Made by a program: the position numbers and the translations under genes. Shown here one piece after another: positions 18,224-24,572 of a stretch of 64,000 nucleotides of DNA; within the stretch, counting starts at the first letter, position 1; every line of letters starts with the position of its first letter. The notes under the pieces were generated by a model that was not told where the DNA came from, ran no database searches, and saw only the letters and a list, made by a program, of their open reading frames with translations. Source of the DNA: Paracoccus hibiscisoli (GTDB lineage Bacteria; Pseudomonadota; Alphaproteobacteria; Rhodobacterales; Rhodobacteraceae). The DNA is taken from assembly GCF_005048265.1 (NCBI RefSeq), contig NZ_SUNH01000020.1, forward strand, positions 22,656-86,655. Direction: 5' to 3'.

Positions 18224-19006
18224 CTAGCCCCGGCGAAGTGCTTGGGAGAGGACGAAAAACATCGCCGCTGCGGTCACGATCGAGGGACCGGCGGGCGTGT
18301 CGAGTCGCAGGCTGGACCACAACCCCAGGATGACGGATGCGGCGGCGATCAGGGCGGCACCGGCGGCCATCCGCTCGGGGGTGCGCGCCCATCCGCGGGC
18401 CGCCGCCGCAGGCACGATCAGCATGGCCGAGATCAGCAGCGAGCCCACCACTCGAATCGCCAGCGCCACCACCACGGCCAGGGCCAGCGACAGGACCAGA
18501 CGCTCGACCCGCGGATCGATGCCCGCGGCCATGGCCAACTCCTCGTTCAGGCTGCTGGTGACCAGCCGCTGCCAGCGCAGGATCAGCACCCCCAGCACCA
18601 GCGCCGCCCCCGTCCAGATCAGCACCAGATCGGACCGCCCCACCGCCAGGATGTCGCCGAACAGATAGCCGCCCAGATCGGACCGCGCCTGCGGCACGAA
18701 GCTGATCGCGACCAGGCCCAGGGCCAGCGCCGAATGCGACAGCACCCCCAGCATCGTGTCCATCGCCTGCCCCCGCGCCACCAGCGCCGAGACCAGACAC
18801 GCCATCGACACCGCCACCGCCAGCGTCCCCGCATAGATCGAGATGTCGAAGGCCAGCGCGAAGGCCACCCCCAGGATCGCCGCATGGGCTGTCGAATCGC
18901 CGAAATAGGCCATGCGCCGCCACACGACGAAACTGCCCAGAGGCCCCGCGACCAGCGCCAGTCCCAGTCCCGCCAGCACGGCGCGCGTGAAGAAATCGTC
19001 CAACAT
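18224..19006 (-). CDS. znuB: Zinc ABC transporter permease ZnuB
   Basis: A 260-residue permease of the ABC-3 metal-transport family with seven to eight hydrophobic segments. Family landmarks are GPLGSFVVWRRMAYFGDSTA near the N-terminus and the LLISAMLIVPAAAAR segment near residue 200. It forms the inner-membrane channel for Zn2+ delivered by ZnuA and is driven by ZnuC. It lies 12 bases after znuC on the minus strand, last in the zur-znuC-znuB operon. No terminator is evident immediately after it. Confidence 0.95.
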   Translation of the reverse strand: MLDDFFTRAVLAGLGLALVAGPLGSFVVWRRMAYFGDSTAHAAILGVAFALAFDISIYAGTLAVAVSMACLVSALVARGQAMDTMLGVLSHSALALGLVAISFVPQARSDLGGYLFGDILAVGRSDLVLIWTGAALVLGVLILRWQRLVTSSLNEELAMAAGIDPRVERLVLSLALAVVVALAIRVVGSLLISAMLIVPAAAARGWARTPERMAAGAALIAAASVILGLWSSLRLDTPAGPSIVTAAAMFFVLSQALRRG

Positions 19007-19018
19007 CCGTCCGGTCCG

Positions 19019-19804
19019 TCAGCGCCGCGGCGCGGTATGGTCATGCCCACAGCCCGGCCCATGCACATGCGCCCCGGCGGGCATCAGGTCGTGGTCATGG
19101 TCGTGGCGGTGGCGATAAAGGGCCAGCGTGCCCTGCGCCTCGGCCCCGAACAGGGCGCGGTATTCGGGGGCGGTGCTGACATGCTGGGGCGTGCCCTCGC
19201 AGCAGACATGCCCGTTCAGGCAGACGACCCGGTCCGACGACCGCATCACCACCAGCAGATCGTGGCTGACCATCAGCACGGCGGCGCCGGTCTGGCGGCG
19301 GACCTCCTCGATCAGCTGATAGAAGGCCACGATGCCGGGCTGGTCCAGCCCCTGCGTGGGTTCGTCCAGGACCAGCAGATGCGGGTCCGACAGCAGCGCG
19401 CGGGCCAGCAGAACCCGCTGGAACTGGCCGCCCGACAGCTGCGTCAGCTGCCGCGCGCCCAGCCCCGCGACGCCGGTGCGCGCCAGCGCGGCCTCGGCCT
19501 GGGCGTCGGTCACGCGGGTGGGCAGCGACAGAAAGCGGCGGACCGTCATGGGGATGGCGGTGTCCAGCTGCACCCGCTGCGGGACATAGCCGATGCGCAG
19601 CCCGCGCTTGCGCACAACCCGCCCCGAGGCAAGTGGCATATGCCCCAGCAGCGCCCGGATCAGCGACGATTTGCCCGACCCGTTCGGGCCGACGACGGTC
19701 ACGATCTCTCCGGGCTGGATGCGGAAATCGACCTGTGCCAGCACCGGCTCGGACGTGCCGGGCCGATGCACCGTCAGGGCGCTGGATGAGATCAGGGCGC
19801 TCAT
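19019..19804 (-). CDS. znuC: Zinc ABC transporter ATPase ZnuC with His-rich tail
   Basis: A 261-residue ABC ATPase with Walker A GPNGSGKSS, signature LSGGQFQRVLLARAL and Walker B LLVLDEPTQGLD. The C-terminal ~35 residues are rich in His and Asp (RHRHDHDHD, then HVHGPGCGHDH), a likely metal-binding tail on the cytoplasmic side. The start codon overlaps the zur stop codon (ATGA), so it is coupled to its own regulator. It energises ZnuB. Repression by Zur is inferred from the palindrome between zur and znuA. Confidence 0.95.
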   Translation of the reverse strand: MSALISSSALTVHRPGTSEPVLAQVDFRIQPGEIVTVVGPNGSGKSSLIRALLGHMPLASGRVVRKRGLRIGYVPQRVQLDTAIPMTVRRFLSLPTRVTDAQAEAALARTGVAGLGARQLTQLSGGQFQRVLLARALLSDPHLLVLDEPTQGLDQPGIVAFYQLIEEVRRQTGAAVLMVSHDLLVVMRSSDRVVCLNGHVCCEGTPQHVSTAPEYRALFGAEAQGTLALYRHRHDHDHDLMPAGAHVHGPGCGHDHTAPRR

Positions 19805-20301
19805 GCGACGCCCTCGGCCGCGCAGGTGGCGCAGAGGCCAAGCGCCTCGATGGTGGCCCGCTCGACCCGGAACCCGCCCTGGGCCGCCACGGCGGTCAGC
19901 GCGTCGCGGATGGGGGCGGCGGCGGCCTCTGCGACCTTGTCGCAGCTGCGGCAGATCAGGAAGGCCGGGTGGTGGTCATGGCCCGGATGCAGGCAGGCCG
20001 CAAAGGCGTTCAGCCGCTGCAGCCGATGCGCCAGCCCGTGGGTGACCAGAAATTCCAGCGCGCGATAGGCGACGGGGGGTTGCCTGCCGAACCCCTCTGC
20101 GGCCAGCCGGTCCAGCACCTCATAGGCGCCCATCGCGCGGTGGCTTTCCAGCAGGATCTCCAGCGTGCGGCGGCGCACCGGGGTCAGGCGCGCGCCCTGT
20201 TCGGTCAGGCGGGCCGCGGCCTCGTCCAGCGCGCGATGGGCGCATTGCTGATGATCGTGCGGCGCAAAGGTCGCGGCGATGGCGTGGTCACTGTCGGGCA
20301 C
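19801..20301 (-). CDS. zur: Zinc uptake regulator Zur (Fur family)
   Basis: A 166-residue Fur-family repressor. A winged-helix N-terminal half contains RLTPVRRRTLEILLESHRAM and PPVAYRALEFL; the C-terminal half has the HPGHDHHPAFLICRSC segment and two CxxC pairs (CRSC and CATC) for the structural zinc. The start is a GTG with AAGGA five bases upstream; no ATG fits. It leads the zur-znuC-znuB operon and diverges from znuA, so one operator could control both directions, including its own gene. Confidence 0.94.
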   Translation of the reverse strand: MPDSDHAIAATFAPHDHQQCAHRALDEAAARLTEQGARLTPVRRRTLEILLESHRAMGAYEVLDRLAAEGFGRQPPVAYRALEFLVTHGLAHRLQRLNAFAACLHPGHDHHPAFLICRSCDKVAEAAAAPIRDALTAVAAQGGFRVERATIEALGLCATCAAEGVA

Positions 20302-20350
20302 GATGGTCCTTCACGCGCGATGGCGTTACTTTATTACATTCAGGTTGACT

Positions 20351-20365
20351 TGTTATGCTGTAACA
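20351..20365. promoter_or_regulatory. candidate Zur operator
   Basis: The sequence TGTTATGCTGTAACA is an inverted repeat (TGTTA/TAACA) and resembles the TGTTATAnTATAACA-type Zur boxes of alphaproteobacteria. It lies between divergent zur and znuA. A second, weaker match on the opposite strand, TGTAATAAAGTAACG, overlaps 20323-20339. Zur binding is inferred from sequence and context only. Confidence 0.7.
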
Positions 20366-20416
20366 CACAGAACCCGGCCATCGCAACAAAGCCCCGTTCC
20401 CGAAAAGGAGATCCCG

Positions 20417-21448
20417 ATGCGCATCCCGGCATCCGCAGCCGCCGTCCTGGCCCTGACCACCGCACCCGTCCTGGCCGCCCCCCAGGTGGTCACCGACCTG
20501 GTGCCCACCGGCGCCCTGGTCCAGGAGGTCATGGGCGATCTGGGCCAGGTCCGGGTCCTGCTGCCCCAGGGCGCCAGCGCGCACCACTATCAGATGCGCC
20601 CGTCGGACGCGCAGGCGCTGCAGTCGGCGGATCTGGTCGTCTGGATGGGCCCCACGCTGACCCCCTGGCTCGCGCGCGCCTCCGACACCCTCGGCGGCAG
20701 CGAACAGCTGCGCCTGCTGGAGGTCGACGGCATCACCCTGCGCGGCTATGCCGACGCTGCGGCGGATGACCACGACGGTCATGGTCACGACGATGGGCAC
20801 GGCCATGACGATCACGCGCATGACGATGCCCACGCCCACCATGACGACCACGCGCACGACCATGACCATGACCATGACCATGACCATGGCGACCATGATC
20901 ACGGGGATCACGACCATGCCCATACCGGCACCGACCCGCATGCCTGGCTGAGCCCCGCCAATGCCGGTCCCTGGCTGGAGGCGATTGCCGCAACCCTGTC
21001 CGAACAGGACCCCGACAACGCAGCCACCTATCGCGCCAATGCCGATGCCGCCGCCGCGCGGATCGCGGCGCTGGACACCCAGCTGCGCGACCGCCTGGCG
21101 CCCCATGCCGATGACCGGTTCGTGGTCTTTCACGATGCCTATGGCTATTTCACCGCGCATTTCGGCCTGCAGCCAGCCATGGCGGTGTCGCTTGGCGATG
21201 CCTCGACGCCGTCTGCCGCACGCATCGACCAGATCCGCAAGCAGATCACCCAGACGGACGCGCGCTGTGCCTTTCCGGAATATGCCCATGACGATTCGCT
21301 GATCGCCACCGTGATCGAGGGCACGGGCACCCGCCTTGGCGGCGAGCTGAGCCCCGAGGGCGGCATGCTGGCGCCCGGCGCGGGGCAGTACGACGCGCTG
21401 CTGACCGGGCTGGCCGACACGATCGTCGCCTGCCTGTCGGCCGAATGA
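20417..21448 (+). CDS. znuA: Zinc ABC transporter substrate-binding protein ZnuA
   Basis: A 343-residue periplasmic protein with a 20-residue signal peptide (AAAVLALTTAPVLA). Metal-ligand segments are SAHHYQMRP, THPHAWLSP-like TDPHAWLSPANAG, and FHDAYGYF. Between about residues 115 and 172 is a very His/Asp-rich loop, the charged flexible loop that helps ZnuA acquire Zn2+; it is encoded partly by a GACCAT hexamer run. The ATG has an AAAAGGAG ribosome-binding site. It is divergent from zur-znuCB, a usual arrangement. Confidence 0.96.
   Translation: MRIPASAAAVLALTTAPVLAAPQVVTDLVPTGALVQEVMGDLGQVRVLLPQGASAHHYQMRPSDAQALQSADLVVWMGPTLTPWLARASDTLGGSEQLRLLEVDGITLRGYADAAADDHDGHGHDDGHGHDDHAHDDAHAHHDDHAHDHDHDHDHDHGDHDHGDHDHAHTGTDPHAWLSPANAGPWLEAIAATLSEQDPDNAATYRANADAAAARIAALDTQLRDRLAPHADDRFVVFHDAYGYFTAHFGLQPAMAVSLGDASTPSAARIDQIRKQITQTDARCAFPEYAHDDSLIATVIEGTGTRLGGELSPEGGMLAPGAGQYDALLTGLADTIVACLSAE
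20858..20887 (+). repeat. GACCAT hexamer run in znuA
   Basis: Five consecutive copies of GACCAT encode Asp-His pairs in the metal-binding loop of ZnuA. Being in frame, changes in copy number would lengthen or shorten the loop without shifting the frame. Confidence 0.85.
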
Positions 21449-21454
21449 CCCCCT

Positions 21455-21482
21455 GCATGGCGCCCGAAACAGGGCGCCATGC
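21455..21482 (+). terminator. hairpin after znuA
   Basis: An 11-base-pair perfect stem (GCATGGCGCCC / GGGCGCCATGC, loop GAAACA) six bases past the znuA stop. It lacks a T-tract, so it may be a processing or weak termination structure. Confidence 0.5.
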
Positions 21483-21535
21483 CGTGCCGAAAGGCGGAAA
21501 ATGATCGGAAGGTCCGAATCCTGACTATTTTACTT

Positions 21536-21559
21536 TGACAAACCCAAATGAATTTGTCA
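21536..21559. promoter_or_regulatory. inverted repeat upstream of hemP, possible iron operator
   Basis: TGACAAA and TTTGTCA flank a 10-base spacer about 40 bases before the hemP start. hemP is usually iron-regulated in this group, so this palindrome in an A/T-rich patch is a reasonable operator candidate. The cognate regulator (Fur, Irr, RirA or an iron-Rhodo-box factor) cannot be told from sequence alone. Confidence 0.4.
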
Positions 21560-21598
21560 GCTTTGAGGCATCAACAGTGCCACCCCATGAGGTTGACC

Positions 21599-21775
21599 AT
21601 GACCGCCACGCGCCCCGCCGATTTCACCCGTCCCGGCACCTCCATCCTGGCCCGGATGCCCCAGCATGACGCCACCCAGCTGACCCAGGGCGGCAATCAG
21701 GCCCTGATCGTGCTGGACGAACAGGTCTATCAGCTGCGCATCACCCGCGCGGGCAAGCTGATCCTGACGAAATAA
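21599..21775 (+). CDS. hemP: Hemin uptake protein HemP
   Basis: A 58-residue protein whose C-terminal half (QALIVLDEQVYQLRIT followed by RAGKLILTK) is the HemP family signature. HemP is a small cytoplasmic protein made under iron limitation; in some bacteria it activates heme-receptor expression. The ATG has GAGG six bases upstream and is preferred to an ATG four codons earlier. It usually sits beside hmuRSTUV genes, but here it stands alone between znuA and rluB, about 18 kb from a decayed hmu locus. A strong terminator follows. Confidence 0.9.
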   Translation: MTATRPADFTRPGTSILARMPQHDATQLTQGGNQALIVLDEQVYQLRITRAGKLILTK

Positions 21776-21799
21776 CCGACCGCCTGCGGCACCATGCTA

Positions 21800-21829
21800 A
21801 AAGGGCCGCCCCTTGAGGGGCGGCCCTTT
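21800..21829. terminator. bidirectional terminator between hemP and the pseudouridine synthase gene
   Basis: A 13-base-pair stem (AAAGGGCCGCCCC / GGGGCGGCCCTTT) with a TTGA loop, placed between convergent genes. Confidence 0.85.
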
Positions 21830-21845
21830 CCTGATTGCGCAACGC

Positions 21846-23618
21846 TCAGCCGCGCGGCTTGCCGGTCGGACGGCCGCCTGCGGGCTTGGGCTTGCCCTTG
21901 AAGCCGCCCGCACCCGACGGCTTGCGGTCGCCATCTGCGCGCGGCTTGCCAAACGGTTTGCGATCGCCATCGGGGCGCGGGCCGCCGAACGGCTTCTTCG
22001 CACCGCCAGCATCGCCGCGCGGGCCGCCGAACGGTTTGCGACCCTCGGCACCCTCGCCACGCGGCGCGCCATAGGGCTTGCGGTCCCCGTCCGCGCGCGG
22101 CTTGCCATAGGACTTGCGGTCGCCCTCGGGGCGGGCACCGCCGAATGGCTTTCTCGGGCCGTCAGCGTCGCCACGCGGGCCTCCGAACGGTTTGCGACCT
22201 TCGGCACCTTCGCCACGCGGTGCGCCGTAAGGCTTGCGATCCCCGTCCGGGCGCTTGCCATAGGGCTTACGGTCGCCCTCGGGGCGCGGGCCGCCGAACG
22301 ATTTGCGACCCTCGGCACCCTCGCCACGCGGCGCGCCGTAAGGCTTGCGATCCCCATCCGCGCGCGGTTTGCCATAGGGCTTGCGGTCGCCTTCGGGGCG
22401 GGCGCCACCGAACGGCTTTCTCGGGCCGTCAGCGTCGCCGCGCGGGCCGCCGAACGGCTTGCGGGCCTCGCCCGGCTTGCCGGAAAAGCGGGCGGGGCGG
22501 GCATCGTCGCCCCCGGTCTTGCGGCCCGGTCCCTCGCCGGGACCGGATTTCTTCCAGCGCGGCTTGTCGCCCGCCGGACGCGGTCGGTCGCCAAAGCCCG
22601 CGCCCTCCCCGGCCCGGTCGCCAAAGCGCGGACGATCCCCGGCGGGCTTGGCGCCCCAGCTGCGGACCGGGCGGTCGTCCTGGCCGTCCCGCGGACGGTC
22701 ACCAAAGCCCCGCCCGGCAGGCTTGCCCGCAAAGCCCGGCTTGGCGCCGAACCGGCGCGGGCCGGCATCGGGCCCCTCGACGCGGGCGGCGCGTTCCCCG
22801 GCGGCACCGCGGGGGCGCATCTCGCGCGGCTTGTCCTCGACCTCTCCGGTCAGCAGGCCGCCCAGCTGGTCCCGCAGGACCTTGCGCTTGACCTCGGTCA
22901 CCTGGTTCTTGTCCATGCCGGTCAGCTTGAACGGGCCATAGCCGATGCGGATCAGGCGGTTCACCTGCAGGCCGACATGGGCCATCGCGCGGCGGATCTC
23001 GCGGTTCTTGCCCTCGCGGATGCCGACGCTGATCCAGGCATTCGCGCCCTGCTGGCTGTCCAGCTTGATCTCCATGGGAGAGAAATCCTCACCCTCGATC
23101 GTCACACCGCGGCGCAGCGGGTCGAAGGTCATGTCCGACGGCGTGCCATTCACCCGCACACGGTACCGGCGCAGCCAGCCCGTCGCGGGCAGCTCCAGCC
23201 GGCGCTTCAGCTCTCCGTCATTGGTCAGCAGCAGCAGACCCTCGGAGTTCAGGTCAAGGCGGCCGATGGTCATCACGCGGGGCATGTCGCGCGGCAGGGC
23301 GTCGAACACCGTCTGGCGGCCCAGCTCGTCGTTTTCCGACGTGATCAGGCCCAGGGGCTTGTAATACAGCCACAGCCGCGTCTCCTGCGGCTCGTCCAGC
23401 TTCTTGCCGTCGACGGTGATGCGGTCGGTGGGCAGGACGTCCAGCGCGGGGCTGTCGATCTTGGTGCCGTTCACGCTGACGCGGCCCTCGATGATCATCC
23501 GCTCGGCCTCGCGGCGGCTGGCGACACCGGCGCGCGCCATCACCTTGGCGATGCGGTCGGCCTCGGTGCGCGGCGCGGTCTGGGGGGCCTTGCGGTCGGG
23601 GATCTGGTCGTCGGTCAT
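21846..23618 (-). CDS. 23S rRNA pseudouridine synthase (RsuA/RluB family) with long repetitive tail
   Basis: A 590-residue protein. Residues 1-265 form a normal RsuA/RluB enzyme: an S4 RNA-binding domain (AKVMARAGVASRREAERMI) and the catalytic domain with GRLDLNSEGLLLLTNDGEL, whose Asp is the nucleophile, and EGKNREIRRAM. From about 270 to the end is a basic, Gly/Pro/Arg/Lys-rich tail containing about fifteen RKP(F/Y)G units, many of 12 or 14 residues, arranged in a higher-order block of about 52 residues that occurs nearly twice identically. The tail is probably disordered and RNA-binding. The start has AAGGAG upstream. RluB-like activity (23S rRNA) is inferred from similarity. Confidence 0.88.
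   Translation of the reverse strand: MTDDQIPDRKAPQTAPRTEADRIAKVMARAGVASRREAERMIIEGRVSVNGTKIDSPALDVLPTDRITVDGKKLDEPQETRLWLYYKPLGLITSENDELGRQTVFDALPRDMPRVMTIGRLDLNSEGLLLLTNDGELKRRLELPATGWLRRYRVRVNGTPSDMTFDPLRRGVTIEGEDFSPMEIKLDSQQGANAWISVGIREGKNREIRRAMAHVGLQVNRLIRIGYGPFKLTGMDKNQVTEVKRKVLRDQLGGLLTGEVEDKPREMRPRGAAGERAARVEGPDAGPRRFGAKPGFAGKPAGRGFGDRPRDGQDDRPVRSWGAKPAGDRPRFGDRAGEGAGFGDRPRPAGDKPRWKKSGPGEGPGRKTGGDDARPARFSGKPGEARKPFGGPRGDADGPRKPFGGARPEGDRKPYGKPRADGDRKPYGAPRGEGAEGRKSFGGPRPEGDRKPYGKRPDGDRKPYGAPRGEGAEGRKPFGGPRGDADGPRKPFGGARPEGDRKSYGKPRADGDRKPYGAPRGEGAEGRKPFGGPRGDAGGAKKPFGGPRPDGDRKPFGKPRADGDRKPSGAGGFKGKPKPAGGRPTGKPRG
21905..22470 (-). repeat. tandem coding repeats in pseudouridine-synthase tail
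   Basis: About fifteen in-frame units of roughly 36 to 42 bases encode RKP(F/Y)G-(G/K/A)-PR-type motifs. Two ~156-base blocks are almost identical, consistent with recent duplication. One unit is shortened by a codon, still in frame. Confidence 0.85.
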
Positions 23619-23736
23619 GCGCGTCTCCTTCGCATCTCTGCGGGGCAAAGAGGGGTGCATACGCCCAAGCGGGCCTTGTGGAAAGCGTTTCTTTCCCCCG
23701 CTTGCGCCAAGCCGCCCGGATTGCGACAAGCGGGCC

Positions 23737-24189
23737 ATGACGCGCTTCATCAGCCACATGCCCCTGGCGCTGGACCAGGCCCGCGCCGCCGCCCTGCGCG
23801 GCGAGGTGCCGGTCGGCGCGGTCATCACCGACCCCCAGGGCCGCGTCGTCGCGGCCGAGGGCAACCGCACCCGCGAACGCGCCGACCCCACCGCCCATGC
23901 CGAGATCCTGGCCATCCGCGCCGCCTGCGCGGCGATGGGCTCCGAACGCCTGCCCGGCCACGACCTGTGGGTCACGCTGGAGCCCTGCCCGATGTGCGCG
24001 GCGGCCATCTCGGCTGCGCGAATCGCGCGGCTGTATTACGGCGCGGCCGACCCGCGCATGGGGGGCGTCGCGCATGGCGCGCAGGTGTTCCGACACGCCC
24101 AGTGCCATCACCGCCCCGAGGTCTATGACGGCCTGTCGGCCCCGCAATCGCGCGCCCTGCTGCAGGCGTTCTTTGCCGCGCGCCGATAA
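23737..24189 (+). CDS. tadA: tRNA-specific adenosine deaminase TadA
   Basis: A 150-residue cytidine-deaminase-fold enzyme that converts A34 of tRNA-Arg(ACG) to inosine. The catalytic pattern is complete: TAHAEILAI (zinc His and proton-shuttle Glu) and EPCPMCAAAI (two zinc cysteines). The gene diverges from the pseudouridine synthase gene and ends about 50 bases before tRNA-Gly. Its length matches TadA, and the flanking PVGAV motif is typical. It is essential in most bacteria. Confidence 0.95.
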   Translation: MTRFISHMPLALDQARAAALRGEVPVGAVITDPQGRVVAAEGNRTRERADPTAHAEILAIRAACAAMGSERLPGHDLWVTLEPCPMCAAAISAARIARLYYGAADPRMGGVAHGAQVFRHAQCHHRPEVYDGLSAPQSRALLQAFFAARR

Positions 24190-24239
24190 TGCGACAGTGC
24201 TTGAACCTCCCGGCGGACCGGCCTATATCCAGACCCAGC

Positions 24240-24313
24240 GCGGGTGTTGTGTAATGGTAAGACCCTAGCCTTCCAAGCTAGAGACACGGGTTCGATTCCC
24301 GTCACCCGCTCCA
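24240..24313 (+). tRNA. tRNA-Gly (anticodon TCC), CCA encoded
   Basis: Acceptor arms GCGGGTG and CACCCGC pair fully; the anticodon arm is CTAGC-CTTCCAA-GCTAG with TCC; the T arm is CGGGTTCGATTCCCG. Discriminator T is followed by an encoded CCA. Confidence 0.97.
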
Positions 24314-24410
24314 AAATCCCCCATAACCGACTAAAATCGCCGCGAAGTCACTGCGGACGGAACCTCATGGGCCTATGCCCGTTCCGCTGTCTCACAGACA
24401 GGAGAACACC

Positions 24411-24497
24411 ATGTTTAAATTCTTCGGCAGCGTCGTCGGAATCATCTTCATCATCGGCCTGCTGGTCGTCATCGGCATCCTGTCGCTGATCTTCTGA
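24411..24497 (+). CDS. 28-residue single-pass membrane micropeptide
   Basis: A very short reading frame reading MFKFFGSVVGIIF then IIGLLVVIGILSLIF and a TGA stop. It has a strong ribosome-binding site (AGGAGAACACC then ATG). Nearly all residues after Lys3 are hydrophobic, so it would form one transmembrane helix with a short N-terminal positive end. It lies about 100 bases after tRNA-Gly on the same strand, so it may be read from that transcript. I know no characterised homologue; function unknown. Confidence 0.6.
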   Translation: MFKFFGSVVGIIFIIGLLVVIGILSLIF

Positions 24498-24572
24498 TCC
24501 CGGGGGCGGGTGACCAAAGGCCCGCGGGCGGGGGCGCCGGGAGGCCGCGGCCCCCCGACCTGTCCGGGCGCC

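Noticed and set aside
20776..20940. Repetitive CAT/GAC stretch as a regulatory repeat
   Set aside because: It is the coding sequence of the His/Asp loop of ZnuA.
21905..22470. CRISPR-like repetition
   Set aside because: Repeats are directly contiguous, in frame, and encode protein motifs; there are no unique spacers of constant length.
24123..24314. 63-codon minus-strand frame across tRNA-Gly
   Set aside because: It is antisense to tadA and the tRNA, a common false gene call.
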